Part shown: positions 1 through 9,115 of the stretch, one piece after another | Layout of the letters: each line of letters starts with the position of its first letter | How positions within the stretch are numbered: the stretch's first letter is position 1 | Assembly: GCA_030447305.1 (NCBI GenBank) | Contig: JAUJPC010000002.1 | Span: 252,815 to 316,814 of the forward strand | Length of the DNA stretch: 64,000 nucleotides | Direction: 5' to 3' | DNA from: Actinomycetota bacterium | Lineage (GTDB): Bacteria > Actinomycetota > CADDZG01 > JAHWKV01 | The notes under the pieces: generated by a model | The model's database searches: none | Seen by the model: only the letters and a program-made list of their open reading frames with translations | Told to the model about the DNA's origin: nothing | Translations under genes and position numbers: made by a program

Positions 1-1
1 G

Positions 2-187
2 GTGAACCTTGCCCAACGCCTACAGCAGTGGGCCGCACCCGGCCAGATAGTGCTGTCGGACGCTACGTACAGGTGCCTGGAGACGCCGGTTCCGGCGCAG
101 GAGCTGGCGCCGGCTCCGGTCAAGGGGAGGAGTGCGCCGGTTCTGGCATACAAGTTGTCGGCGATGACCGAGAGGAGTGAGCTGTGA
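2..187 (+). CDS. C-terminal fragment of a class III adenylate/guanylate cyclase-type protein (truncated by window edge)
   Basis: Only the last 61 or so codons are inside the window; the frame is open through the left edge, so the true start lies upstream. The tail reads NLAQRLQQWAAPGQIVLSDA, then a VKGRSAPVLAYKL ending, which is the typical end of a class III nucleotidyl cyclase catalytic domain (the A(N)LAARL...PGQILVS segment and a terminal KG...PV.AY strand). The catalytic metal and substrate residues would lie upstream and cannot be checked. Its stop codon overlaps the GTG start of the following cupredoxin lipoprotein, so the two are probably co-translated. Confidence 0.65.
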   Translation: MNLAQRLQQWAAPGQIVLSDATYRCLETPVPAQELAPAPVKGRSAPVLAYKLSAMTERSEL

Positions 188-1464
188 TCGGGCGGGACAG
201 AAGAATCTTCACAACGACGACGGTGGCGGTGCTTCTCGGCTTCCTGGCGGTCGCCTGCGGAGGCGGAGATGACTCCGGTCCCCAGGAGCGGACGATCAGG
301 GTGGACTTCAGCCACGACGAGTTCGGAAGCTACTTCCTCGAGTACTACCCGAGGAAGGTAACCCTGCGGCCGGGCGACACTGCAGTGTTCAAGCAGACCT
401 GGACCGGTGAGCCGCACAGCGTAACGATGGGCTCCCTGGTGGACAACCTGGTGAAGCTGGTCGATCCCTACATCGAGCAGATGAAGGAGGGCAAGCCTCT
501 TCCCGAGGAGGAGCCACCCGAGGTCGAGGAGGCCACCAGGCCGCTTCCCTTCATGTTCGGCGACGACTTCGAGGATGTGAACCAGCTTGCCGCTCAACCA
601 TGCTACATCGAGACGGGCGACCTGCCCGCCGATATCAAGCAGCCCTGCGAGCAGCAGACCCAGCCCGATTTCAAGGGCACCGAGACCTACTACAACAGCG
701 GCTTCATCCCGTACGAGGGCCCCGGAGGTAACGAGTTCCGCGTGCCGCTGTCCGATGACATCAAGCCGGGTACCTACTACTATTACTGCAACTACCACGG
801 GTCACTCATGAGCGGTGCCATCAACGTGGTGGGCAAGGGCGCCTCCATTCCTTCTCAGGACGACATCAACAAGCAGGCCCGGGAGGAGATCGAGTTCGCC
901 GCCAAGCCTCTGCGCAGGGAGCTAGATAAAGCTCAAAAAGGTGAGCTGGACGTACCCGAGGAAGAGGCGACATTCCTGAAGCAGTCCGGCCACATCAAGC
1001 CGGGGACCAACTTCTTCCGGGGCAACCTCTCAGGCCTCTACGCGGAAGAGTCGTTCGTCGGCGGAATAGACGAGTTTATTCCCAAGGAGATCTCGGCCAG
1101 GGCCGGGCAGAAAGTCACCTGGATCAACCTTGGATTGCACACCATCAGCTTCAACGTTCCCCGCTACTTCCCGATCATCTCGGTGGAGGACGATGGGACG
1201 GTGGTTTACAACCCGCGTATCACTCCGGCCGCGGGAGGCCCACCTCAGCCGCCACCACCGTTCGGAGGTGAAGAGGAGCCTCAAGGCCCCCCGGAACCGG
1301 TGAAGATCGATGCGGGGACCTGGAGCGGGGAGGGGTTCTACTCCTCGGGCCTGATAGGGGCAGCCCCCTACCTGGAGTACAGCATCACCTTCTCCAGGCC
1401 CGGAACCTACAAGTATGCCTGCCTGATCCATCCGCCTATGACCGGCACCGTGGTCGTGAAGTAG
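184..1464 (+). CDS. Lipoprotein with two cupredoxin (type 1 copper) domains
   Basis: A 426-residue exported protein. Residues 8-25 form a lipoprotein signal with lipobox LAVAC, so Cys25 is the probable lipidated residue and the protein sits on the outer face of the membrane. Two plastocyanin-like modules follow. The first offers His78 and a Cys202-x2-His205-x3-Met209 loop; the second offers His319 and Cys413-x2-His416-x2-Met419. These are the ligand patterns of blue-copper sites, suggesting electron transfer or copper binding, though the partner is unknown. Proline- and acidic-rich linkers separate the domains. The GTG start overlaps the previous stop codon (GTGA), and a sensor kinase gene begins 17 bases downstream, so the genes are probably one operon. 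Confidence 0.8.
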   Translation: MIGRDRRIFTTTTVAVLLGFLAVACGGGDDSGPQERTIRVDFSHDEFGSYFLEYYPRKVTLRPGDTAVFKQTWTGEPHSVTMGSLVDNLVKLVDPYIEQMKEGKPLPEEEPPEVEEATRPLPFMFGDDFEDVNQLAAQPCYIETGDLPADIKQPCEQQTQPDFKGTETYYNSGFIPYEGPGGNEFRVPLSDDIKPGTYYYYCNYHGSLMSGAINVVGKGASIPSQDDINKQAREEIEFAAKPLRRELDKAQKGELDVPEEEATFLKQSGHIKPGTNFFRGNLSGLYAEESFVGGIDEFIPKEISARAGQKVTWINLGLHTISFNVPRYFPIISVEDDGTVVYNPRITPAAGGPPQPPPPFGGEEEPQGPPEPVKIDAGTWSGEGFYSSGLIGAAPYLEYSITFSRPGTYKYACLIHPPMTGTVVVK

Positions 1465-1481
1465 CGAACCAGGCCGGGAAG

Positions 1482-3713
1482 ATGACGATCGAAGTGACCG
1501 AGACCCAGCGGACCTCGAAGGAGGCCCCTGCCGGGGCGCCTTCGGGGCCGCGTCACCGGTTTTCCCCCTCCGACCTGCTGTTCACCGGATTCTTCGCCGG
1601 ACTGGTTCTTGCCTCCCTCCTCGTGATGAGCTTCGGAGTAACCGCGGTCGTCGCCGGGTATTCCGAGCCTCTTCACGAACGGTTGCATGACATCGGGTTC
1701 GGAGAGGGCATGGTGGCGCGGGTGGCGCAGGGCATGGCCGACGCCGCCCACGACCCCCATCCGCCGGCCGGCCTTGCGATCGACTACCTGTTCAGCGCCT
1801 TCAACCTGACGCTGGCGGCGGTCCTCCTGCGGCTGAGGCCTCGCGACTGGACCGCCCGGCTGCTGGCCATCGGCATGGTCGGTACCGCCGCGGTGTTCAA
1901 CCTCCAGGCGGCCGGCGTCTATCACGCCATGCCCAAGACCGTCCTGGAAAGCTCGCTGTTCTCCGCTCACAGGCTGATCGCCGGCGGCGCGTACTTTTGC
2001 GCCCTTCTGCTGTTTCCCGACGGAAGGCTCATCCCCAGGTGGCCTCGGTGGGCACAGTTCCTGCTCTACGCGCCGGTCGGAATCGGCTTGGCCTACGTCT
2101 CCTTCCGCCCCGAGAGCCTGGAGGAGGTAACCACAACCGTCTCTCTGATCGCGTTCTTCGGACTGCTAACTCCGATGGCGGCCGTCATAGCCCAGGCTTA
2201 CCGGGCCCGACGCTCCCAGACCCCCGAGGAACGTCAGCAGTCCAAGCTGCTGTTCTGGTCGCTGACGCCGGCCCTGATCATCGGGCTCTTCGTCCTGATC
2301 CAGGGGATTCGGTTCATCTCCCTGGACGAGTTCGCGGGGCGACCACAGGAGCTGCCGCTGGTGATCTTTCGCATCTTCCAACCGGTGTTCACGCTGATCC
2401 CTATAGCCCTGTTCGTCGGACTGCTCAAGTACAGGCTGTGGAACATCGACCGGATCATCAGCCGCACCCTCGCCTACGGAGTGCTGGCGGCATTCGTCGG
2501 TCTGGTTTACGTCGGCGTGGTCGTGGGAGTCGGCCGCCTGGTGGGCGCGGCAAGCGACAACCTGCTGCTGTCCATCGCCGCCACCGGCATCGTGGCGGTT
2601 GCTTTCCAGCCCGCGCGGGAGGGGGTTGAGCGACTGGCGAACCGGCTGGTGTACGGCAAAAGGGCCACTCCCTACGAGGTGCTTTCGGAGTTCAGTAGCA
2701 AGATGGCGGGTGCGGCGGCCCCCGAGGACCTGCTTAAGGACATCGCCCGCACCCTGGCGGACGGTACCGGCGCCGCATCGGCCCAGGTGTGGCTGAAGGT
2801 CTCAGATGTGATGAAGCTGGTCGCCGCGCATCCTGAGGAGGAAGCGGCGTCCGGAAACCCCGCGCCGGTGGAAGTCGACGGGCGCCTCAGCATCCCCGGC
2901 GTCGACCGGGTGGCCGAGGTCGTTCATCGCAACGAGCAGCTCGGAGCCCTGGCCATAACCAAGCGGGTGGGTGAGCCCGTCAGTCCCGCGGAGGCGAAGC
3001 TGTTGTCGGATCTCGCCTCCCAGGCAGGCGTCGTTTTCCGAAACGTTCGTCTGAACGAGGAGTTGCTCCGACGTCTGGAGGAGTTGAAGGCCTCCCGCCA
3101 GCGCCTGGTTGCGGCGCAGGATGAGGAGCGCAGGCGGCTGGAGAGGGACCTCCACGACGGAGCCCAGCAACAGCTGGTGGCCCTGAAGGTGAAGCTCTCG
3201 CTTGCCGAGCGGGTGGCAGACGAGGAGAAGGTGAAGGCCTTCCTCTCGCAGCTGCAGCATGAGGCGGACGACACCCTGCAAACACTTCGGGACCTGGCTC
3301 GCGGGATCTACCCGCCGCTGCTTGCCGACAAGGGTCTTTCGGTAGCACTGACGGCCCAGGCGAACAAGTCCCCATTGGACGTATCGGTTGAGGGCGACGT
3401 CGGCCGCTATTCCCAGGAGGTGGAGGCGGCGGTCTACTTCTGTTGCCTTGAGGCCCTGCAGAACATCGCGAAGTACGCAGGGAAGTGTGAGGTGGTCATC
3501 ACCCTGGCGGCCACCGACCGCACCCTGTCCTTCGAGGTCAGGGACAACGGTGCGGGGTTCGAAACGACGGGTGCGGTCCGGGGGCACGGCCTGGAGAACA
3601 TGTCCGACCGGATGGATGCCCTCGGCGGGGAGGTAACCATCACCTCGAAGGTAGGCGAGGGGACAACGGTTCGGGGCACGGCCCCGGTGCGAGCCAAGGA
3701 GCCGGTGGGGTGA
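1482..3713 (+). CDS. Membrane sensor histidine kinase, NarX/LiaS type (HisKA_3), paralogue 1
   Basis: A 743-residue two-component sensor. Residues about 30-370 contain roughly ten hydrophobic segments, so sensing is probably membrane-embedded. A GAF-like domain spans about 395-530, followed by a HisKA_3 dimerisation domain with RDLHDGAQQQLVAL; His558 is the expected phosphoacceptor. The C-terminal HATPase domain shows ALQNIAKYA (N box), DNGAGF (G1) and GHGLENMSDRMDALGG. The stop overlaps the GTG of the next kinase by 4 bases. It closely resembles that neighbour, so the pair looks like a tandem duplication. Cognate regulators are probably the two encoded just downstream on the opposite strand. 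The ligand is unknown. Confidence 0.9.
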   Translation: MTIEVTETQRTSKEAPAGAPSGPRHRFSPSDLLFTGFFAGLVLASLLVMSFGVTAVVAGYSEPLHERLHDIGFGEGMVARVAQGMADAAHDPHPPAGLAIDYLFSAFNLTLAAVLLRLRPRDWTARLLAIGMVGTAAVFNLQAAGVYHAMPKTVLESSLFSAHRLIAGGAYFCALLLFPDGRLIPRWPRWAQFLLYAPVGIGLAYVSFRPESLEEVTTTVSLIAFFGLLTPMAAVIAQAYRARRSQTPEERQQSKLLFWSLTPALIIGLFVLIQGIRFISLDEFAGRPQELPLVIFRIFQPVFTLIPIALFVGLLKYRLWNIDRIISRTLAYGVLAAFVGLVYVGVVVGVGRLVGAASDNLLLSIAATGIVAVAFQPAREGVERLANRLVYGKRATPYEVLSEFSSKMAGAAAPEDLLKDIARTLADGTGAASAQVWLKVSDVMKLVAAHPEEEAASGNPAPVEVDGRLSIPGVDRVAEVVHRNEQLGALAITKRVGEPVSPAEAKLLSDLASQAGVVFRNVRLNEELLRRLEELKASRQRLVAAQDEERRRLERDLHDGAQQQLVALKVKLSLAERVADEEKVKAFLSQLQHEADDTLQTLRDLARGIYPPLLADKGLSVALTAQANKSPLDVSVEGDVGRYSQEVEAAVYFCCLEALQNIAKYAGKCEVVITLAATDRTLSFEVRDNGAGFETTGAVRGHGLENMSDRMDALGGEVTITSKVGEGTTVRGTAPVRAKEPVG

Positions 3714-5776
3714 GCGCGGCAATACCACTCATCCGACGGGAAAAGTTGCCGCGGCTTCCGTGGGTGCTTCTGGCCGTCACCTGCGTGCTGGCCGTTGCTT
3801 CGGTCGTGCTTTCCCTGGGCCGGGAGCCGCTGTTTGATACGGTCATATTTGCGGTTCTCCCTTTAATGCTCGGGATCCCCGGGTCTTTGGTTGCCTCGCG
3901 CCATCCCGGCAATCCAATCGGGTGGATTTTGGCCGGCGATGGGGTCTGGGGGGCCTTAGCTGAGACCTTCGAGGGAGCCAGCTACCACGACGTTGCGGTA
4001 GCCGATTTCGGGGCCTGGTTGATCGGGTGGAGCTGGGTGGTGGACCTGGCCGTCTACTCGGTCATCCTCCTGCTCTTTCCCAACGGTCGGTTGCTGTCCC
4101 GAACCTGGCGAATCGCCGCCGGAACCCTGGTCTTTGGGCTGGTGCTGGCCGTACCCGGGCAAGCGTTCAGCGGCAACAATTCGGACAATCCGTTCGTTAT
4201 CGACAACCCGCTTCTGGAGGCGGCCTTCGCAATTGGGATCGCAATCCTGCTCGCAAGTCTCCTTGTTGCGGTCGTAAGCGTTTTGTTGCGATTCTGCCGG
4301 GCCGTCGGAGTCGAGCGTCAACAGCTGAAGCTGCTGCTCTTCGCCGGAGCAATCCTGGTTCCGACGGGATGTGTCGCAGTTCCGTTCTATTACGACTCGG
4401 TTTTGGTGCAGGTGGCCGTCTCCGTCGTCCTACTGTTGCTGCCCGTCGCCATTGGCCTGTCGATCCTCCACTATCGCCTCTACGATATCGATATCGTCAT
4501 TAACAAGGCGCTGGTCTACGGCACCCTGGGAGCCTTCATAACTGCGATCTACGTGGGCATCGTGGTCGGAGTCGGGAGCTTGATCGGAGTCGGCGAGGAG
4601 CCCAATTTGGGTTTGTCGATTGTCGCCACGGCGCTCATCGCAGTGGCATTCCAGCCGTTCAAGAGCAGGGTCCAGCGGCTGGCCAACCGGCTCGTCTACG
4701 GGAAACGTTCAACCCCCTATGAGGTCCTCGCCGAGTTCTCCACCAAGATGGCCGGGTCGTATGCCCAGGACGAGCTTCTCTCCCAGATGGCCGCAGCCCT
4801 TGCCGATGGCACGGGCGCCGCGTCGGCGCACGTGTGGCTCAAGGTGAGGGACCAGCTCCGGCTCGCGGCATCCTTTGGGCCCACGCCTGCTTCCGGGGAG
4901 TCCGACGAGGAGCACCACCTTCCGATTCCCATTGCCGGAGGTGAGTTTTCGATACCCGGGTCGGATCGCGTCGCGCCCGTGGTCCACAAGGGTGAGCTTC
5001 TCGGTGCGCTGGCGGTTACCAAGCGCCCGGGTGAGCAAATCACGCCGGTGGAGGACAAGTTGATGAGCGACCTGGCGGCACAGGCCGGCGTGGTCCTTCG
5101 CAACGTGCGTCTCACCGAGGAGCTGCTGCAGCGGCTGGAGGAGCTCAAGGCCTCGCGCCAACGTCTGGTGGCCGCGCAGGACAAGGCGAGACGCCGGCTG
5201 GAGAGAGACCTGCACGACGGTGCTCAGCAGCAGCTGGTGGCGCTGAAGGTGAAGCTCTCTCTGGCCCAGAGGCTGACGACCCAGGAGAAGGTCAAGACCT
5301 TCCTTACGCAGCTGCAGGCCGAAGCGGACGACACCCTTCAAACGCTGAGAGACCTGGCAAGAGGAATCTACCCGCCGCTTCTGGCAGACAAGGGGCTGCC
5401 GGTTGCGCTCGTCGCCCAGGCGAACAAGTCGGCTCTGGATGTGGAAGTGCGAGCCGAGGGGGTGGGCCGTTACTCGCAGGACGTGGAGGCTGCCGTGTAC
5501 TTCTGCTGCCTGGAGGCTCTGCAGAACGTGGCGAAGTACGCGGGTCCGTGTCAGGTTGTGTTAACGCTCGCTGCAGATCAAAAGACCCTTACCTTCGAGG
5601 TCGCCGACAACGGAAGCGGATTCGAGCGGTCGACCTCAAGGGTGGGTCACGGCCTCCAGAACATGTCGGACCGCCTGGATGCTCTGGGCGGCGAGCTGTC
5701 GGTAACCTCACAGCCAGGCGGAGGAACCACGGTGCGGGGCCGGATCCCGGCTCGGGCGCTGGAGCCGGCCTCCTGA
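3710..5776 (+). CDS. Membrane sensor histidine kinase, NarX/LiaS type (HisKA_3), paralogue 2
   Basis: A 688-residue paralogue of the preceding kinase, starting at a GTG that overlaps its stop (GTGA). It has a shorter N-terminal membrane region of about eight to ten hydrophobic segments, then a GAF-like domain (about 340-480), HisKA_3 with RDLHDGAQQQLVAL (phosphoacceptor His502) and a HATPase with ALQNVAKYA, DNGSGF and GHGLQNMSDRLDALGG. From the stretch RLANRLVYGKR onward the two proteins are strikingly alike, while the membrane parts differ more, which fits duplication followed by divergence of the sensed signal. Heterodimers are conceivable but this is inference. The gene ends 1 base from the convergent receiver gene. 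Confidence 0.9.
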   Translation: MSAAIPLIRREKLPRLPWVLLAVTCVLAVASVVLSLGREPLFDTVIFAVLPLMLGIPGSLVASRHPGNPIGWILAGDGVWGALAETFEGASYHDVAVADFGAWLIGWSWVVDLAVYSVILLLFPNGRLLSRTWRIAAGTLVFGLVLAVPGQAFSGNNSDNPFVIDNPLLEAAFAIGIAILLASLLVAVVSVLLRFCRAVGVERQQLKLLLFAGAILVPTGCVAVPFYYDSVLVQVAVSVVLLLLPVAIGLSILHYRLYDIDIVINKALVYGTLGAFITAIYVGIVVGVGSLIGVGEEPNLGLSIVATALIAVAFQPFKSRVQRLANRLVYGKRSTPYEVLAEFSTKMAGSYAQDELLSQMAAALADGTGAASAHVWLKVRDQLRLAASFGPTPASGESDEEHHLPIPIAGGEFSIPGSDRVAPVVHKGELLGALAVTKRPGEQITPVEDKLMSDLAAQAGVVLRNVRLTEELLQRLEELKASRQRLVAAQDKARRRLERDLHDGAQQQLVALKVKLSLAQRLTTQEKVKTFLTQLQAEADDTLQTLRDLARGIYPPLLADKGLPVALVAQANKSALDVEVRAEGVGRYSQDVEAAVYFCCLEALQNVAKYAGPCQVVLTLAADQKTLTFEVADNGSGFERSTSRVGHGLQNMSDRLDALGGELSVTSQPGGGTTVRGRIPARALEPAS

Positions 5777-5777
5777 G

Positions 5778-6173
5778 CTAAAGCGCCTCGGATCTCCTTT
5801 TCATGGCGTTGTGCCAGGCGGCCTCCAGGCGGTCTGGATCGAAAGCGGATTTGGGGATGTAGGCCGCGGCGCCCGCTTCGGCGGCCCGGGGCTCGTACTC
5901 CGCCGGCTCGTACGTGGAGAGCAGCAGGATCACGACGGCATCGGTCTCGGTCAGGATGATCTTGGTGGCCTCGGTGCCGTCGATCCCCGGCATATTGACG
6001 TCCATCAGAATCAAATCCGGCCTCAGGGATCGTGTGAGCTCGACCGCCTCTTCCCCGGTCTGGGCTTCTCCCGCCACCTGGAAGCCGTCGGTCAACTCGA
6101 CCACGAGACGGGCGACCTCGCGGAACGGGGCCTGGTCGTCAACTATGAGGACCCTGACACATTTCTGGCTCAT
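5778..6173 (-). CDS. Stand-alone receiver-domain response regulator
   Basis: A 131-residue protein that is a single CheY-like receiver with no output domain. The acidic pair Asp12-Asp13, phosphoacceptor Asp58 (in LILMDVNMPGIDG), Ser86/Thr87 and Lys108 are all in place, so phosphorylation is expected. Without a DNA-binding domain it may act through protein contacts or as a phosphate sink. It lies tail-to-tail with the second sensor kinase and 64 bases after the NarL-type regulator on the same strand, which suggests membership of the same signalling module. The C-terminus ends shortly after the last receiver helix, so this is not an obviously truncated NarL protein. Confidence 0.85.
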   Translation of the reverse strand: MSQKCVRVLIVDDQAPFREVARLVVELTDGFQVAGEAQTGEEAVELTRSLRPDLILMDVNMPGIDGTEATKIILTETDAVVILLLSTYEPAEYEPRAAEAGAAAYIPKSAFDPDRLEAAWHNAMKRRSEAL

Positions 6174-6237
6174 ACCTGAATTGTGAACCCCCCGCAGCCC
6201 GACCGCTATCGTACCCCCACGTGTATTGAGGGGTGTG

Positions 6238-6906
6238 TCAGCCCCCCTGTTCCGATAGGAACAGCAGCACGGCCTTCACTCGCCGGTGCAGGTCCATCTC
6301 GGGTGAGAGCTCCAGCTTGGAGAAAATCACATTGATGTACTTCTCAATTGCCCGGTCGGATAGCACGAGTGCTTCCGCGATGGCGTGGTTGTTCTTACCC
6401 TGCGCCATCTGAGCCAATACCTCGGTCTCGCGGGGGGTTAGATGGCGCAGAAGGGACTCCTTCTTGCCCGACCGCATCGTTACGAGCCCCTCTACCACCT
6501 TCGGGTCGATCACCGAGCCGCCGCCGGCGACTTCCTTGATGGCTCCCAGCAGATGGTCCAGGTCCGCAACCCGCTCCTTCAGCAGGTATGCCCGGCGCTC
6601 GGACCCACCTTCGAACAGGCTGAGTGCGTAAGCGGGATCTGCGTGCTGGCTGAGGACTACCACGCCTGCCTCCGGCCACCTCTTGCGGATCTCGGCTGCG
6701 GCCCGGATTCCCTCGTTCGTTCCGGTGGGGGGCATGCGGATGTCGGTTAGGACGACGTCGGGCAGGTGCTCGGAGACCGCGGCCATCAGCGAGTCGTAAT
6801 CCACACAGGTGGCCACGAGCTCGAGGTCGTCCACTGATTCCATGAGGCGTGCGACACCTTCGCGAACGATGAAGCTGTCTTCCGCAAGAACCACCCGAAT
6901 AGGCAC
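6238..6906 (-). CDS. NarL/FixJ-family response regulator (receiver plus LuxR-type HTH)
   Basis: A DNA-binding response regulator of about 222 residues. The receiver begins IRVVLAEDSF and carries the phosphoacceptor in VVLTDIRMPP; the C-terminal HTH has the LTPRETEVLAQMAQG motif of the LuxR/NarL family. I chose the GTG at 6906 because it gives the family's usual length; the frame stays open further upstream to 7062 but that would run into the divergent DUF427 gene. A good Shine-Dalgarno (GGAAGGAG) lies about 25 bases before 6906, just ahead of an in-frame CTG, so the exact start is uncertain. It is the likely output regulator for one or both adjacent sensor kinases. Confidence 0.85.
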   Translation of the reverse strand: MPIRVVLAEDSFIVREGVARLMESVDDLELVATCVDYDSLMAAVSEHLPDVVLTDIRMPPTGTNEGIRAAAEIRKRWPEAGVVVLSQHADPAYALSLFEGGSERRAYLLKERVADLDHLLGAIKEVAGGGSVIDPKVVEGLVTMRSGKKESLLRHLTPRETEVLAQMAQGKNNHAIAEALVLSDRAIEKYINVIFSKLELSPEMDLHRRVKAVLLFLSEQGG

Positions 6907-7049
6907 AGCGGGAGAATATCTCTTCAGGCATGCTCCTTCCCGACTGACTTGGCGGGGTTCCATGCCGCAGTCAACGCCCGGTATCGCCGAGTAAATTCGG
7001 GTTGGTCCTACCATCGGAATGTAATCCGTGCTTGAAGTTGGGAGGTTCG

Positions 7050-7334
7050 ATGCCCAAGGCAATCTGGAATGGTGAGGTGCTGGCTGAAAGCAACGACTGC
7101 GTCGTCGTCGAGGGAAACCAGTACTTTCCCAAAGAGGCCGTCAACATGGAGGTCCTTCGCCCCTCTGAAACTCACACGTTTTGCGGGTGGAAGGGGAAGG
7201 CCAGCTACTACGACGTGGTGGTTGGTTCGGACGTAAACAAGGACGCCGCCTGGTACTACCCCGAGCCCATGGACGGGGCCGGCCAGGTCAAGGACCGTAT
7301 CGCCTTCTGGAAAGGCGTGACGGTCAAGGCTTAG
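7050..7334 (+). CDS. DUF427 domain protein
   Basis: A 94-residue protein covering the whole DUF427 fold. Characteristic segments are AIWNGEVLAESN near the start, YFPKEAV, and the run FCGWKGKASYYDV followed by AAWYYPEP. Members are small, widespread in actinobacteria and of unknown biochemical role. The ATG at 7050 is preceded by GGGAGG at the right distance, which decides it over a longer in-frame option. The gene diverges from the response regulator and converges on the Rad50-like gene 9 bases downstream. Confidence 0.85.
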   Translation: MPKAIWNGEVLAESNDCVVVEGNQYFPKEAVNMEVLRPSETHTFCGWKGKASYYDVVVGSDVNKDAAWYYPEPMDGAGQVKDRIAFWKGVTVKA

Positions 7335-7342
7335 AAGGACCG

Positions 7343-9115
7343 CTACCCGGAGCCCCGGACGTATATCAGGGACGCCGACGGGACGTCCTCCATGAGCTGG
7401 CGGGCCAGCTCACTTTCATAGGTCGTTACCACAACCTGACGAAGACCGCCGGTCGAAGAGGCCCGTGCCAGCGTCCCGGCCACCACCCTCCTCAGCCGGG
7501 GGTCCAGGTGCTCCAGGGGCTCGTCCAGCCAGACGAACGGTGCATTGGTCGAGGCGCTGGTGACCAGAAGTCTGGTCAGCAGCAGCGCCCACACCTTTTC
7601 CCCGCCGCTAAGGGACCGGAAGGGCAGCACTCTGGTGCCCATCTGCCGGGTTACGTCGCCCTGAGGGCTGAGCCGCAGACCTTCGGCGCCGAAGATAAGC
7701 TTCCATCGCCTGGCGACCTCGTCGACCAGCGGCTCGATCTGTTCCTTCGTGATGGCGTCCGCCGTTGCCCGGAATGCATCTCCGGCCACCCGGGACACCG
7801 CCTCCTGGCGAAGCAGCGCAAGGATCTCGGTCGTCTGCCTCTGTGACTCCTCAAGCTCCGCCATCCGCGCCTCTGAGATTTTCTTGCCGGCCGCCAGCTC
7901 CGCCGTGAGCCGGTCCAGCTCCTGTACCCGGCTGCGCGCCTCTTCGTAGTCGAGCCTTGCCGCTTCGACTGCATCGGGTGACATCACCTCCCCCGGCGGG
8001 AGTACGGCCGCCGGCAGGGCTCGTATCTCAGAGAGGATCTCCCGAACCGCGGTCAGCTCAGATCGCCTGCTCCCGGCAAGAGCACCGGCGGATTCCAACT
8101 GAGTCCGCAGCTGCGCCAGGCGCTCGGAGTGCTGGCTCATCGCGGCATCCGAGTCGTGTTCGGAGAGAGGCCGAAGACAGGTCGGACAGACGGCGCCGGC
8201 TCCCTTCAGCTGATCCTGCGCCTCCCGGGTGAGGGTGAGCTGCGCGTCGGCTGCGGCCAGCTGGCTCATCGCAGATGACAGCTCCTCCTGAAGAGTCTCC
8301 TCGGCCGAGCTCAGCGCCTCCGGAAGGGCCGCGGCGGGCGTCGTGCCGGGCAAGAAGGCCCTCGCTTTTTCGGCCAGCTGCTCCAAGGCGGCCTCCCGCT
8401 CTGCCAGAGTGGACCGGTAGCGAGCCCACTCCTCGGCCAAGCGCCTCCGTTCGTCGGCGGAGTTCATCTCCTCCAATGCTACCCTGCGGCTCTCGGCCGT
8501 GCCGGCCAGCTGTTCGTCCACCCACGCGACCGCCGCGGCGAGCTTGTCCCCCTCTGCTTTGTCTACCTTCTGACCGGCTTTCAGCTTGCGAGCGGCCGAG
8601 GCCGTCTCACTCCCCAGCTTGTCGGCAACCTTCGCGGCCTCGAGAAGTGGAGTCACGCCGAAGACGCTCGCCAGATGCTCTCGCAGCTTGAACTCTCCGT
8701 GGGAGCTCTCCAGGCCGCCGTGGGCCAGAAAGGTCAGCCGGGCCAGCACCTGCAGGTCACCCCCCAGCTCGCCGGCGATGAGCGAACGGAGCTCGGTCTG
8801 GTCGGCGATCACCCGGTCGCCCAGCCGCGCATCGAGCTTGGTCTGTCCCTTCCGGTTGACCGTCCTGCCGATGGTGATGTTGCCGGACTTCGGGAGTCTT
8901 AAGACCACCTCTACGCCGGCCGACTGGGAGTCGCCTCTGATCTCCTCGGTGGCCTCCACCCCTGAGGCCTCCCCGAACACGCCCCAGGCCGCGGCCAGGA
9001 CCAGCGACGTCTTTCCGACTCCGTTCGACGCCACGATGAAGGTGGTCCCGGGCCCCAGCTCCAGGTCGAGGCTCTCGTACGCGCGCCAGTTGCGCAGGCG
9101 CAGCTGAAGGATCAC
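7343..9115 (-). CDS. Rad50/SbcC-like SMC-type ATPase with zinc-hook motif
   Basis: A 590-residue ABC-class ATPase with split nucleotide-binding halves around a coiled coil. The N-terminal half starts ILQLRLRNWRAYESLDLELG and has a Walker A ASNGVGKT (Lys35). A CPTC hook (Cys310, Cys313) sits in the middle of the Glu/Ala-rich coiled coil, as in Rad50/SbcC zinc hooks. The C-terminal half has LSGGEKVWALLLTRLL (signature) and FVWLDEPLEHLD (Walker B). At 590 residues it is much shorter than classical SbcC (about 1,000). The GTG at 9115 overlaps the upstream stop (GTGA), which strongly favours this start. No SbcD-type nuclease gene is adjacent; the coupled neighbours are an unknown protein and a sigma-like factor. 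A role in DNA end sensing is inference. Confidence 0.88.
   Translation of the reverse strand: MILQLRLRNWRAYESLDLELGPGTTFIVASNGVGKTSLVLAAAWGVFGEASGVEATEEIRGDSQSAGVEVVLRLPKSGNITIGRTVNRKGQTKLDARLGDRVIADQTELRSLIAGELGGDLQVLARLTFLAHGGLESSHGEFKLREHLASVFGVTPLLEAAKVADKLGSETASAARKLKAGQKVDKAEGDKLAAAVAWVDEQLAGTAESRRVALEEMNSADERRRLAEEWARYRSTLAEREAALEQLAEKARAFLPGTTPAAALPEALSSAEETLQEELSSAMSQLAAADAQLTLTREAQDQLKGAGAVCPTCLRPLSEHDSDAAMSQHSERLAQLRTQLESAGALAGSRRSELTAVREILSEIRALPAAVLPPGEVMSPDAVEAARLDYEEARSRVQELDRLTAELAAGKKISEARMAELEESQRQTTEILALLRQEAVSRVAGDAFRATADAITKEQIEPLVDEVARRWKLIFGAEGLRLSPQGDVTRQMGTRVLPFRSLSGGEKVWALLLTRLLVTSASTNAPFVWLDEPLEHLDPRLRRVVAGTLARASSTGGLRQVVVTTYESELARQLMEDVPSASLIYVRGSG

Noticed and set aside
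6395-6931. ATG at 6931 with a good ribosome site (GGAAGGAG) on the minus strand
   Set aside because: The reading frame gives an Arg/Gly-rich shadow of the response regulator; the same site probably serves the regulator gene in the other frame.
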